Positions 53,323 to 62,053 of a stretch of DNA of 64,000 nucleotides are shown here, in pieces. Position 1 is the stretch's first letter; each line of letters starts with the position of its first letter. The stretch lies in assembly GCA_934365945.1 (NCBI GenBank), contig CAKRNE010000006.1, positions 62,001 to 126,000 on the forward strand, given 5' to 3'. Below the pieces are notes generated by a model, which was not told the DNA's origin, made no database searches, and saw only the letters and a list, made by a program, of their open reading frames with translations. Made by a program: the position numbers and the translations under genes. The stretch is from an uncultured Agathobacter sp. (GTDB lineage Bacteria; Bacillota; Clostridia; Lachnospirales; Lachnospiraceae).

Positions 53323-53788
53323 ATATTTTCACTCCATCTTTTAGTATTTCCTGTGTTAGCTCAAAATTATCTTTCAATTGATTTATATCAAGTACATCAA
53401 CTTTTTTGTGAAGTGCAGTTCTTATATCCTCCACTAATCCATAGAATTTTAATCCGGTCGCGTCTGTTGAAATTAAAAGGTCAACATCGCTGGTTGGTTT
53501 TGCTGTACCTTTTGAGTACGAACCAAACAGATAACAGAAATTAACATTATATTTATCAAATACAACAGAGCATTTTCTTTTTATATAATCAATATCTACT
53601 ATACCATTTTCTTCATCAATAGGATTAATTTCAGATATTTTTTCAATCATATATTTGTACTTTATGCTATCTGCCTTTTTTTCATCATTTTCATAAGATT
53701 TGTATGAACGCAAAGAAACTCCGAGTATATCCGCAGCTTGATTTTGTGTTAATTTTCTCTCAATTCGTAAAGATTTTAATTCTCCCAT
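53309..53788 (-). CDS. mntA: MntA-type nucleotidyltransferase antitoxin fused to an XRE HTH
   Basis: The 159-residue protein has an N-terminal helix-turn-helix (LTQNQAADILGVSLRSYKSYE, about residues 12-32 - overall HTH 5-60) and a C-terminal minimal nucleotidyltransferase with GSYSKGTAKPTSDVDLL, matching the GSx10DxD active site. Most MntA lack the HTH, so this one can also repress its promoter. ATG 53788 has GAGGTG five bases upstream. Two palindromes in its promoter are likely its own operators. Confidence 0.85.
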   Translation of the reverse strand: MGELKSLRIERKLTQNQAADILGVSLRSYKSYENDEKKADSIKYKYMIEKISEINPIDEENGIVDIDYIKRKCSVVFDKYNVNFCYLFGSYSKGTAKPTSDVDLLISTDATGLKFYGLVEDIRTALHKKVDVLDINQLKDNFELTQEILKDGVKIYGQC

Positions 53789-53806
53789 GTTTGCACCTCT
53801 AAATAT

Positions 53807-53835
53807 AGAATAGTGCAAAATTTGCACTTTGTCAA
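53807..53835 (-). promoter_or_regulatory. mntA-hepT promoter
   Basis: On the - strand, TTGACA (53835-53830) and TATTCT (53812-53807) are 17 bases apart, ending about 20 bases before mntA. One palindromic operator fills the spacer. Confidence 0.75.
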
Positions 53836-53859
53836 GCTGAGTAGTGCAAAATTTGCACT
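53812..53859. promoter_or_regulatory. Twin palindromic operators of the mntA-hepT operon
   Basis: The 17-bp palindrome agtgcaaaatttgcact occurs at 53812-53828 and again at 53843-53859, 31 bases apart, about three helix turns, so two dimers would bind on the same DNA face. The first lies between the -35 and -10 boxes. The HTH of MntA is the obvious binder. Confidence 0.8.
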
Positions 53860-53937
53860 TTTATTTTTAATTACACGTAGCTATTCTACAAATATGATCT
53901 TAGACCATTTGGAATCACGAGCTTAATGTGTTACTAC

Positions 53938-54009
53938 ACATAGATATTGCAACGAAACAACGTATACTCTTCTTAATCTGCTATTTTTAACGAGATTAAG
54001 AAGAGTATA
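53938..54009 (+). repeat. 72-bp palindromic element, copy 2
   Basis: Same length and orientation as copy 1 at 48021-48092, with nine differences. The 17-bp arms at 53963-53979 and 53993-54009 are unchanged. A further lone right arm (agattaagaagagtata) lies at 54076-54092. With the operators, this accounts for the 385-base gap before the Phd gene, apart from the start region. Confidence 0.8.
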
Positions 54010-54212
54010 TTTGCATTTTGACTCATTTTTTGCAGAAAATGCCGTTATACTTTACTTAAAGTGTATAAAAAACAGAGATTAAGAAGAGTATAACGATATA
54101 TATTTTATTGGTGGAGGTGTAAGAAAAGATCTGTTGACAAGGGAATAATAATAGCATTAAATAAAAGTACGAAAAAACATACGATTTTTTGTACGGAAAT
54201 GAGGTGTTAAAT

Positions 54213-54467
54213 ATGTTAGCAGTAAAGAGCATGGATGTAAGAGAAAATTTTAAATCGTTATGTGATAAGGTTTTCAGAGGAGAAACATTGATTGTATCAA
54301 GACCAAAGAATGAAAACATAGTGATGATGTCGGAATCTGAATACAATGAGATTATGAAAGCAAAGAGAAATGCTGAATACCTTGCTATGCTGGATAAATC
54401 TATGGCTGAAGCCGAAGCAGGTGGTTTTATTACAAAGACAGTGGATGAGTTAGGAGCATACGAATAA
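54213..54467 (+). CDS. Phd/YefM-family antitoxin
   Basis: The 84-residue protein starts MLAVKSMDVRENFKSLCDKV and has GETLIVSRPKNENIVMMSESEY, the Phd/YefM fold that binds DNA and neutralises a RelE/YoeB or Doc toxin. ATG 54213 has GAGGTG seven bases upstream. Its stop overlaps the start of a broken partner. Confidence 0.85.
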   Translation: MLAVKSMDVRENFKSLCDKVFRGETLIVSRPKNENIVMMSESEYNEIMKAKRNAEYLAMLDKSMAEAEAGGFITKTVDELGAYE

Positions 54468-54532
54468 TGAATGTAGTATTTACCCCGCTTTCTTTTTACT
54501 CAATAAGCTCATTATCTAAGAGAATATTATAA
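54467..54532 (+). pseudogene. Truncated toxin gene downstream of the Phd antitoxin
   Basis: ATG 54467 overlaps the antitoxin stop (TAATG) and the frame begins MNVVFTP, as YoeB/RelE-type toxins of this group do. It is closed after 21 codons (ending SKRIL). It looks like a toxin with an internal deletion, leaving an antitoxin without its toxin. Family assignment rests on a short match and its place. Confidence 0.45.
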
Positions 54533-54538
54533 CAGGGC

Positions 54539-55076
54539 ATGGGCGGTGTTGTTAATGAAGACGCTTATATTTCGCTCACTGATATTGCAAAATATAAAAA
54601 TCCAGACAATGCTTTTATTGTGGTGGCAAACTGGATGCGTAATCATTCTACAATTTCGTTTTTGGGCTTGTGGGAACAAATTCACAATCCGAATTTTAAA
54701 CCTATCGAATTCGATAGGTTTAAAGCAGAATCTGGTGATAATGCTTTTACGTTGACACCGCAGCAGTGGATCAAAGCAACGGATGCAATCGGTATTGTAT
54801 CAAAATCGGGACGATATGGAGGCACTTATGCTCATACGGATATAGCGTTTGAGTTTGCTTCATGGATTTCGACGGAGTTTAAGCTTTATATTATCTTCGC
54901 ATGAAATGGCATATACATACGCTTCAGAAGCGGATATTTTAAACATGGCTTTGTTTGGGAAAACGGCAGCTCAATGGAGAAATGAAAAAGGAATAAAAGG
55001 TAAAACGCTTAATATCAGGGATTTTGCTCCTTTAATCATGATAATAATATTGCAACAGGTACATATACCGTGGTAA
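54539..55076 (+). pseudogene. Broken KilA-N/Bro-N domain phage-type gene
   Basis: The first frame (54539-54904) has the KilA-N pattern: EDAYISLTDIAKYKNPDNAF, NWMRNHSTISFLGLWE and SGRYGGTYAHTDIAFEFASW. It ends abruptly after EFKLYIIFA. The family's C-terminal part reappears in another frame (YASEADILNMALFGKTAAQWR, to 55076). The joint lacks the usual middle helices, so there was a deletion with frame change. KilA-N genes are typical of phage and mobile DNA. Confidence 0.7.
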
Positions 55077-55119
55077 AATAGGACTAAGATGCTAGAAAAC
55101 AGTTTTGGGGATATATAAT

Positions 55120-56721
55120 ATGGAGATAAAACTTCTAAATGAGAAAAAAGGTCAGAGAATGCTGATAGGTCTGGTATTGGTATTGTTTCTGACGATTTTT
55201 CTATGTGCGGTCTTTACACGGGAAGATGTAGAGGCCGTCAATAAACTGAAGGCTTATAAGCCTGATGATATACAATATATGAATAATGGTTCGGTTCTGC
55301 TTGAATTTACGGTTGATGCGAACAGCAGTGACAGGGGAGTACTGGTGTTCTTTACCTCGCATCAGTATGTAGATGCCTATGCAAATGGCACCCAGATATA
55401 CAGCCTCAGGGAGTCAGGCGGCATATGGGGACATACCACCGGAAATGTATGGAATTTCATAAAATTGCCAAACTATGCAGAAAAGATCGTGGTGCGTCTT
55501 GAGTCATGCTATCCGGAGGCAACCTCTCTTCCGGACAAATTCTATGTCGGAACAGGAAATGAGATATATAGCTGGGTGCTCCGCCAGTCGATGCCTGCTT
55601 TTATAGTAAGTGTGTTTATTTTGATGGTAGGTCTGTTCATAACATCATACTGGCTGATCATCCACAAAAGCAGTCATATAGATGGGACGCTTTTTTACCT
55701 TGGAGTATTTTCGATATTATTGGGACTTTGGTCAGCAAATGAGACAAATGCAGCTGCGCTTATGATCATAAACAGGCGTGCATCATCATTTGCAGCATTT
55801 GTGCTTCTGATGGGAATGCCTATACCGTTTATCATGTTTGTAAAGAGCTTCCTTGAGATAAAAGACAATCGTTTCTGGCGGTACATATGTGATCTCAACG
55901 GTCTTGTCATACTGGTAAGCTATATACTGAATTTTACCGGTATCTACGAGTTTCGCAGAAGCCTGTGGATGACACATTTTATCATAATACTTATGCTTGT
56001 ATATATGTTCATCGTTATAGTGGGCAAGATTACCAAAAGACAGGTGGATCAGAAATTAAAGGCATGTGGTGGTGCGCTTATCCTTGTTTTTGCAGCTACG
56101 ATAGTAGATCTTGCCGAATATTACCAGACATGCAATAATTCAGGAGTATTTGGCAGGAGCTCATTCCTTATATTTATAATCGTTCTCGGCATCGAATCGG
56201 CAAGACAGGCTGTTGTCAGCCTTAAAAAAGGCAGACGAGCCGAGGAACTCGAGCAGTTTGCCTTAAACGATTCCATGACAGGACTATACAATAGAAATGC
56301 ATATGATTTCTTTGTACATAATGAAACAGACTTTAAAAATTATCTGATAGTGACGTTTGACATAAATAACCTCAAACGTTGCAATGATAATTACGGACAC
56401 AGTGCAGGAGATGCATACATATCAAATTCTGCGCGCGTGATCGAGAACATTTTCGAGCGTTTCGGCAAATGTTACCGTATCGGAGGCGATGAGTTCTGCT
56501 GTGTCATTCCGAAAGCAAAGGGGTTTAATATACAGCGTTACATCCAGAAACTTCATCAGGATGTTGAGATATTAAACAACAAAAACATCATCCCTACAGA
56601 GGTCGGTATCGCCTGTGGATATGCATTTGTCACAGAGACGGATACAGACATAGAGAAGGTGCGCGAGCGCGCAGATGAGATGATGTATCAGAACAAAAAA
56701 GAACTAAAGGGGCTTCATTGA
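55120..56721 (+). CDS. Membrane-bound diguanylate cyclase with 7TM (DISM-like) sensor
   Basis: About 533 residues. An extracytoplasmic domain (about 40-165) sits between one N-terminal helix and seven membrane helices (about 175-375). A C-terminal GGDEF domain follows with DSMTGLYNRNAYD, FDINNLKRCNDNYGHSAGD and the intact active site YRIGGDEFCCVI. It should make c-di-GMP. ATG 55120 has GGGGA eight bases upstream. Confidence 0.9.
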   Translation: MEIKLLNEKKGQRMLIGLVLVLFLTIFLCAVFTREDVEAVNKLKAYKPDDIQYMNNGSVLLEFTVDANSSDRGVLVFFTSHQYVDAYANGTQIYSLRESGGIWGHTTGNVWNFIKLPNYAEKIVVRLESCYPEATSLPDKFYVGTGNEIYSWVLRQSMPAFIVSVFILMVGLFITSYWLIIHKSSHIDGTLFYLGVFSILLGLWSANETNAAALMIINRRASSFAAFVLLMGMPIPFIMFVKSFLEIKDNRFWRYICDLNGLVILVSYILNFTGIYEFRRSLWMTHFIIILMLVYMFIVIVGKITKRQVDQKLKACGGALILVFAATIVDLAEYYQTCNNSGVFGRSSFLIFIIVLGIESARQAVVSLKKGRRAEELEQFALNDSMTGLYNRNAYDFFVHNETDFKNYLIVTFDINNLKRCNDNYGHSAGDAYISNSARVIENIFERFGKCYRIGGDEFCCVIPKAKGFNIQRYIQKLHQDVEILNNKNIIPTEVGIACGYAFVTETDTDIEKVRERADEMMYQNKKELKGLH

Positions 56722-56771
56722 AGGTACATTTCCGGGATGGCCACGTGCTCTGTGGTGGAACAAAAATGTAA
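56721..56771 (+). pseudogene. C-terminal remnant of an mnmA-like gene
   Basis: The frame KVHFRDGHVLCGGTKM followed by TAA matches the end of MnmA at 44412-44457 (DGHVLCGGTIEKMS) in protein and DNA. It directly follows the cyclase stop and has no gene front. It shows that a second mnmA-like gene or a recombined copy once lay here. Confidence 0.65.
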
Positions 56772-56815
56772 CTGTTTTTGCGGTTTCATGAACAGCTACA
56801 GGTAAAATATTAAAA

Positions 56816-56855
56816 ACCCCATAAATTCCTGTTGACAGATAGGGATTCATGGGGT
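56816..56855 (+). terminator. Terminator before cysK
   Basis: ACCCCATAAATTCCT (56816-56830) pairs with AGGGATTCATGGGGT (56841-56855), with one mismatch and one wobble, followed by ATATTTAT. Confidence 0.65.
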
Positions 56856-56952
56856 ATATTTATATCAACAATTAATTCATACAAATACAGTATGAATATA
56901 GGAGATTAAAACAAAGCATTAACATTACAATGACATCAAGGAGGACACAAAC

Positions 56953-57885
56953 ATGTCAAACATTTATCAGGGAACATTAGGACTTATTGGAAATACACCG
57001 CTTGTAGAGCTTACACATGTAGAGAAGGCATACGGACTTGAGGCAAGACTTCTTGCAAAGCTTGAGTACTTCAACCCGGCCGGATCGGTAAAGGACAGAA
57101 TCGCAAAAGAGATGATTGAGCAGGCAGAGAGAGACGGAAAGCTCAAGCCGGGCTCAACAATCATCGAGCCAACATCAGGAAATACAGGAATCGGACTTGC
57201 AGCAATCGCAGCAGCAAAGGGATATAAGATTATCATCGTTCTTCCTGAGACAATGTCCATCGAGAGAAGAAACATCATCAAGGCATATGGCGCAGAGCTC
57301 GTGCTTTCAGACGGTACAAAGGGTATGAAGGGAGCTATCGCCAAGGCAGAGGAGCTTCATGAGCAGATTCCTGACAGCTTCATTCCTGAGCAGTTTGAGA
57401 ACCCTGCAAACCCGGAGGCACACAGAAAGACAACAGGTCCTGAGATCTGGAACGATACAGACGGACAGGTAGATGCATTCGTAGCCGGAGTCGGAACAGG
57501 CGGAACAATCACAGGAACAGGTGAGTACTTAAAGAGCAAGAACCCTGACATAAAGATTATCGCAGTAGAGCCTGAGACATCAGCAGTGCTTTCAACAGGA
57601 AAAGCCGGAGCACACAAGATTCAGGGAATCGGAGCAGGCTTCGTACCAAACACATTAAATACAGAGGTATATGATGAGATTATCCCTGTATCAAATGAGG
57701 CATCATTTGAGTATGGCAAGGTTATAGCAAAAGAGGAGGGCGTACTTGTAGGTATTTCTTCAGGAGCAGCTCTCTATGCAGCAATCGAGGTAGCCAAGAG
57801 ACCTGAGTTCAAGGGCAAGACAGTAGTAGCACTTCTTCCTGACAGCGGAGACAGATACTACTCAACAGATCTTTTCAAGGATTAA
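56953..57885 (+). CDS. cysK: Cysteine synthase A (O-acetylserine sulfhydrylase)
   Basis: The 310-residue PLP enzyme has [14 protein letters not shown] (Schiff-base Lys), [27 protein letters not shown] and [13 protein letters not shown]. It makes cysteine from O-acetylserine and sulfide. AAGGAGG precedes ATG 56953 and a terminator follows. Confidence 0.96.
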   Translation: MSNIYQGTLGLIGNTPLVELTHVEKAYGLEARLLAKLEYFNPAGSVKDRIAKEMIEQAERDGKLKPGSTIIEPTSGNTGIGLAAIAAAKGYKIIIVLPETMSIERRNIIKAYGAELVLSDGTKGMKGAIAKAEELHEQIPDSFIPEQFENPANPEAHRKTTGPEIWNDTDGQVDAFVAGVGTGGTITGTGEYLKSKNPDIKIIAVEPETSAVLSTGKAGAHKIQGIGAGFVPNTLNTEVYDEIIPVSNEASFEYGKVIAKEEGVLVGISSGAALYAAIEVAKRPEFKGKTVVALLPDSGDRYYSTDLFKD

Positions 57886-57902
57886 TAAAGTATATTATGA
57901 TA

Positions 57903-57935
57903 GCGAACAAGACACCCCTGCGGTGTCTTGTTTGC
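57903..57935 (+). terminator. cysK terminator
   Basis: GCGAACAAGACACC (57903-57916) pairs with GGTGTCTTGTTTGC (57922-57935), one wobble pair and a 5-base loop. The T-tract is part of the stem end. Confidence 0.75.
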
Positions 57936-58061
57936 ATATAATTCAATTGATTCTTAAAAATACCATAAACTTTTTTCTTTGTTTTTTGATTTTCAGCTTA
58001 TTATTTACATTTTTTGGTTTTGGTTTGGTTTTGGAGCTTGGTTTTGGAGTTACGAATATTT

Positions 58062-58118
58062 AGGGATAATATATTAGTTATATCTTGATAAAAATGCCCA
58101 AAAGGGATAATATATTAG
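58062..58118 (+). promoter_or_regulatory. Direct repeats upstream of hipB, likely operators or duplicated promoter
   Basis: The 16-base sequence agggataatatattag occurs at 58062-58077 and 58103-58118, 41 bases apart. The second ends two bases before the hipB start codon. The repeats contain GATAATAT, a -10-like box. HipB-type repressors bind repeated sites at this place. Confidence 0.6.
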
Positions 58119-58119
58119 C

Positions 58120-58401
58120 ATGATTAACTTATATCAAAAAACATGGACAGAAATAAATAACGACATTGCACAAAAGATAGTACGCTTGCGCAAAAGAAAG
58201 AAAATTACTCAAAAGCAATTAGCTGCAAGATCAGGTGTAAGTCTTGGTTCACTTAAGCGATTTGAGCAAAGCGGTGAGATATCCCTGCAATCTTTGACCA
58301 AAATTGCAATAGCTCTTGATGTGGAGAACGAACTTGAAGACTTGTTTAATAATGTGCCATTTGCATCTATCGAGGAGGTAATTAATGAACAGACTAGATA
58401 A
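58120..58401 (+). CDS. hipB: HipB-like XRE antitoxin
   Basis: The 93-residue protein has a helix-turn-helix with KITQKQLAARSGVSLGSLKRFE (residues about 28-49), typical of HipB. It should repress the operon and hold HipA inactive. It overlaps hipA by 17 bases. Confidence 0.85.
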   Translation: MINLYQKTWTEINNDIAQKIVRLRKRKKITQKQLAARSGVSLGSLKRFEQSGEISLQSLTKIAIALDVENELEDLFNNVPFASIEEVINEQTR

Positions 58402-59509
58402 GCTTGAAGTTTTTTATCATGAAAGACTCGTCGGAACGATTGCTTTGTACCAAAATCGTCTGGCTGCGTTTGAGTATGACAGTAACTGGCTGGCAAATGG
58501 ATTTTCCATAAGCCCTTTTTCGCTGCCTTTGGAAAAGAAGGTTTTTATACCAAAGATAGATCCGTTCGAGGGACTTTTTGGTGTTTTTGCGGATAGTCTG
58601 CCTGATGGCTGGGGCAGATTGTTGGTTGACAGGCTTATGAAGAAAAATGGCATAAATCCATATGATATAGGCAGCCTTGAGAGACTTGCGATTGTAGGAA
58701 GCTCAGGAATGGGAGCTTTAACCTACCAGCCTGTTATAACAATGGAAAAAAATCACGATGAGAAATCGTTGGATGAAATTGCATTGGAATGTGAAAAAAT
58801 ATTGAGCACAGAGACTTGCGATAATCTGGACTTTCTGTTTTCTAAGGGAGGCTCCTCCGGCGGAGCCAGACCTAAGATACTTACAAAAGTAGACGAAGAG
58901 GATTGGATCATCAAATTCCCGTCATCTTATGATAGCATAGATATAGGCAGACAGGAATATGATTATGCAATGTGTGCCAAAGAATGTGGAATAGCAATGG
59001 AAAATATAAGATTATTTTCCTCTGAGCGCACGAAAGGATATTTTGGAACGAAAAGATTTGACCGTACTAATGACTCCAAAAGCAGAAGAATTCACATGGT
59101 ATCAGCTTCCGGGCTGTTAGAAACATCTCACAGAATACCAAATCTCGATTATGATATTCTGATGCAGCTTACACTCCGGCTTACCAAATCTATGGAAGAA
59201 TGTGAAAAATTGTATCGACTTATGTGCTTTAATGTGTATGCGCATAACAGGGATGACCATTCGAAGAATTTTACTTATCTGTATGATGAAGATGAAAGCA
59301 GTTGGAAATTGTCACCGGCGTATGACCTCACCTACAGTAATTCAATCGGTGGAGAGCATGCTACCACGGTAAATGGAAATGGTGTAAATCCGGAACTGGA
59401 CGATATTCTTGCGGTTGCCAAAAAGATTGGATTAAATATGACAATGGCAAGGAAAACCGCACTGAATATAAGAGATTGTGTTAATGAAATGCTTGGGGAG
59501 TATCTATAG
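58385..59509 (+). CDS. hipA: HipA-family serine/threonine kinase toxin
   Basis: The 374-residue protein has the N-terminal HipA domain (FGVFADSLPDGWGRLL), the ATP-binding VGSSGMGALTY, a SSGGARPKI loop and the catalytic NRDDHSKNF with AYDLTYS. All key residues are present, so it should be an active kinase toxin, though the target (GltX in E. coli HipA) cannot be told. Confidence 0.9.
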   Translation: MNRLDKLEVFYHERLVGTIALYQNRLAAFEYDSNWLANGFSISPFSLPLEKKVFIPKIDPFEGLFGVFADSLPDGWGRLLVDRLMKKNGINPYDIGSLERLAIVGSSGMGALTYQPVITMEKNHDEKSLDEIALECEKILSTETCDNLDFLFSKGGSSGGARPKILTKVDEEDWIIKFPSSYDSIDIGRQEYDYAMCAKECGIAMENIRLFSSERTKGYFGTKRFDRTNDSKSRRIHMVSASGLLETSHRIPNLDYDILMQLTLRLTKSMEECEKLYRLMCFNVYAHNRDDHSKNFTYLYDEDESSWKLSPAYDLTYSNSIGGEHATTVNGNGVNPELDDILAVAKKIGLNMTMARKTALNIRDCVNEMLGEYL

Positions 59510-59570
59510 TGCAGTGATAGTGTATTATCCATAATATTTGATTATTAAAAAGAATGGCGATTTGCAATAT

Positions 59571-59622
59571 AAATACCCCGTTTCCGTTATAACTATATTT
59601 TATAATGGAAACGGGGTATTTT
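59571..59622. terminator. Bidirectional terminator between hipA and the radical SAM gene
   Basis: AAATACCCCGTTTCCGTTA pairs with the complementary segment 59600-59620 around a short loop, with A and T runs on each side. The flanking genes converge. Confidence 0.88.
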
Positions 59623-59635
59623 TTATACTCTATTC

Positions 59636-60235
59636 TTAATTCGAAAAATGACGTATCTTCAGATGAATACCCCTCTCATCAGCAATCTGCTGACAAGTCT
59701 TTATATCCTCCTCAGGGAGCACATCCACGATAGAAAGCTGTGTATGCTTGATCATCCGGTTGCATTCCTCGGCAAAATCCAGCATAGCCTCATAAGCATT
59801 GTCAAAGGATGGCCTTGTGACCTTATTGTATTCCTCGGCATTTGCAGCATTCAAGCTGATGGAAACAGAATCAATATACTCAGCCAGCTCCGGCACGATA
59901 TCCCTTCCGTGATAGAGATTTCCTAATCCGTTAGTGTTTACGCGGATAGGAAGCTTGTACTTTTCCTTCACATATTTAGCTGTTTTCTCAAGGATGTCCA
60001 GCGCGCAGGTTGGCTCACCGTAGCCGCAGAAGACGAATTCCTCATAGCCTGTAAAATCAAATGCATCGATTGCAGCTATTATCTCATCATATGTTGGGTC
60101 CACCGTATGCCACAGTGATGTCGCATCACCTATTGCGTCCTTCTGAGAGCGTATACAGAATGTACAAGCGCAGTCACATTTATTTGTGATATTTGCATAA
60201 ACCTCGTTTTTGTAAGTATAGATTATATCAGCCAT
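59636..60235 (-). CDS. TatD-associated-type radical SAM protein
   Basis: The 199-residue protein has CDCACTFC (CxxxCxxC for the 4Fe-4S cluster), FCGYGEPT (GGEP-like SAM site) and VNTNGLGN. It is small, similar to radical SAM proteins found beside TatD nucleases. The reaction is unknown. It starts in the stop of the ECF transporter gene and is the third gene of a - strand operon. Confidence 0.82.
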   Translation of the reverse strand: MADIIYTYKNEVYANITNKCDCACTFCIRSQKDAIGDATSLWHTVDPTYDEIIAAIDAFDFTGYEEFVFCGYGEPTCALDILEKTAKYVKEKYKLPIRVNTNGLGNLYHGRDIVPELAEYIDSVSISLNAANAEEYNKVTRPSFDNAYEAMLDFAEECNRMIKHTQLSIVDVLPEEDIKTCQQIADERGIHLKIRHFSN

Positions 60236-60780
60236 TATTTAGTATCCTCCAATGTGAAAAATCTTCTCTTGAATCCGATTTTATCAAGCACCAGTCCAAG
60301 AATAACAAATATTATAGCACTTCCACCGCTTTGTATACAGCTTCCCGGAACAGAAACCGGAATTATTGCGATGAGACCGGTGAAGGCCTGCTTTGTGAAA
60401 CCGTATGTGATAAATGCCTCAGCAATGGCATAGCCGGTTGCGGAAATTGCGAAAGCTATGATAGTCGATATTACATTTCTCACGGTCACAATTTTATCTG
60501 ATTTGTTGGTAAATGGAATGGATATGAGAGCCTTGATGATGATTGTTGCAGGCGCCCAGATAGGTGCAGTCAGTAAATCTGCCATGCCCCCGCCGATAGC
60601 TGCGGCTGTCATTGCATACGGCCATGGAAGAAGGCAGGCTGCGATATAGATAAGGCTGTCGCCAAAATGAATATATCCGCCATTCTGTCCGACCGGAATG
60701 TGACATATATATGCTGTGAAAATAGTAATCATGGCTGCCATGAGGGCAGTAAAGGTGAGTTTTTTAACCTGTGAATTCAT
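60235..60780 (-). CDS. ECF transporter S component, probable vitamin B6 type
   Basis: The 181-residue protein has about six membrane helices, starts MNSQVKKLTFTALMAAMITIF (typical basic front of S components), and has GGYIHFGDSLIYIAACLLPW. It binds one vitamin and uses the shared ECF module. The neighbouring pyridoxal-type kinase gene suggests a B6 vitamer as substrate; this is inference. It overlaps the radical SAM gene by one base. Confidence 0.75.
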   Translation of the reverse strand: MNSQVKKLTFTALMAAMITIFTAYICHIPVGQNGGYIHFGDSLIYIAACLLPWPYAMTAAAIGGGMADLLTAPIWAPATIIIKALISIPFTNKSDKIVTVRNVISTIIAFAISATGYAIAEAFITYGFTKQAFTGLIAIIPVSVPGSCIQSGGSAIIFVILGLVLDKIGFKRRFFTLEDTK

Positions 60781-60879
60781 AAAATAGATTCTCCTTTGTG
60801 TTGTATTAACTCGGGCTTAAGAGCTTGATTGAAAATCCGGTGCATTTTTCTGCAAAGTGTGATAAGAATCACATAAGCA

Positions 60880-61728
60880 TCACATCAGCTCCCGCAAAAA
60901 CTTCTCGAAATTCACTCCGTCATTCGGCACGGTGTCATCATTCATGGTATCTGCGATGCTGTCATACAGGAATTTTCCGGCGCGCTCAGCGGCCTCCTCT
61001 GTGGAAAATCCGTTCAGCCTGCTTCCGCATATAACGGATGCAAACAAATCTCCTGTGCCCGAAAAGCTCACGTCGAAAAAGTGTGATCTGTGGGTTGTAG
61101 TGCCGTTTGCGGTAGTCACGAGATTGTAGATAAAGGGTGCCTTATCATCCCTGCATTTGATTCCGGTGATGATTACATCCTGATTTTTGCCGGACAGGCA
61201 TCTCAGCTTCTCGCTTATCTCTGTCGCAAGCGGCAGAAGCACATCTTTTCTCGTGTCGCTGTAAACCTTTTCGATATCATAGTCTGCCAAAAGGCATGCC
61301 TCGGTCAGATTTGGCGTGATGACATCGGCCTTCCTGGAAAGCGCCTTCATGCCATCCAAAAGAGCGGCAGAGTATATGCCGTAGGTTCTGCCGTCATCGC
61401 CCATCACAGGGTCCACGAGCAACATCGTGTTTTCCTCATAAAATACATTCAAAAAATCCATAAAAAGCTCAATCTGCTTCGAGCCTGTCATGAAACCACT
61501 GTAAATGCCGTCAAAGTGGACATTGTTTTTCTGCCAGTTGTCGGTGTAGTCCTTAATCATGGCTGTCAAGTCTGTGCATTTATGATATTCATATCCTGTC
61601 TGGTTTGTCAGCACTGCTGAAGCCATGGGACAGCACTGTACGCCCTGCGCGGACAGTACTGGGATTGCGGCAGTCAGAGAGCACTTTCCAAAGCCGGACA
61701 AATCGTTAAAAACGGCTGCTTTCTTCAT
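60880..61728 (-). CDS. Pyridoxamine/pyridoxal kinase-type PfkB-family kinase
   Basis: The 282-residue protein starts AVFNDLSGFGKCSLTAAIPVL and has DPVMGDDGRTY, ITPNLTEACLL, VIITGIK and SFSGTGDLFASVI with the catalytic Asp, the B6-kinase pattern. It phosphorylates B6 vitamers. GGAGG precedes ATG 61728. The 325-base gap upstream has TGTGGCAT (61800) and inverted ATGCCACA (61842), which could be operator half-sites, and no other gene. Confidence 0.83.
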   Translation of the reverse strand: MKKAAVFNDLSGFGKCSLTAAIPVLSAQGVQCCPMASAVLTNQTGYEYHKCTDLTAMIKDYTDNWQKNNVHFDGIYSGFMTGSKQIELFMDFLNVFYEENTMLLVDPVMGDDGRTYGIYSAALLDGMKALSRKADVITPNLTEACLLADYDIEKVYSDTRKDVLLPLATEISEKLRCLSGKNQDVIITGIKCRDDKAPFIYNLVTTANGTTTHRSHFFDVSFSGTGDLFASVICGSRLNGFSTEEAAERAGKFLYDSIADTMNDDTVPNDGVNFEKFLRELM

Positions 61729-61994
61729 ATATCCTCCGAATGTTTTAATTAATCTTCTATGTTTATCTGCGGTTGTACACTTGTGGTGTGGCAGTCACCT
61801 GTGGCATACGCTTGATTTATGACGTGCCGTGTGGGAGTTACATGCCACATCAAACAAAAGTGAGCGCAAAAAATACTCGTTCAAGCAACACAGCAAATGT
61901 ACCGCCATTAACAAAATATAGGATAAGTATACATGCGTCTGACCATATTTCTATGACCAGAAAGATAAAAAAATAAATGCCAGATAAAATGTTT
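61729..61994. other. Intergenic region between divergent B6 and CarD-like genes
   Basis: No gene is seen. TGTGGCAT (61800-61807) and its inverted form ATGCCACA (61842-61849) are 34 bases apart, with related TGTGGCAG and TGTGGGAG nearby. They may be regulator sites for the - strand vitamin B6 operon. Confidence 0.3.
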
Positions 61995-62023
61995 TTGAAA
62001 AAGAACGCTGTCTGTGATATTAT
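61995..62023 (+). promoter_or_regulatory. Promoter of the CarD-like operon
   Basis: TTGAAA (61995-62000) and TATTAT (62018-62023) are 17 bases apart, about 30 bases before ATG 62054. Confidence 0.75.
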
Positions 62024-62053
62024 AGATGTGTATGTAAATACGGAGGTAAAAGC

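Noticed and set aside
54704..54725. Perfect palindrome around GAATTC as an operator
   Set aside because: It lies within the KilA-N coding sequence at NFKPIEFDRF, a normal family segment, so it is best explained by codon use.
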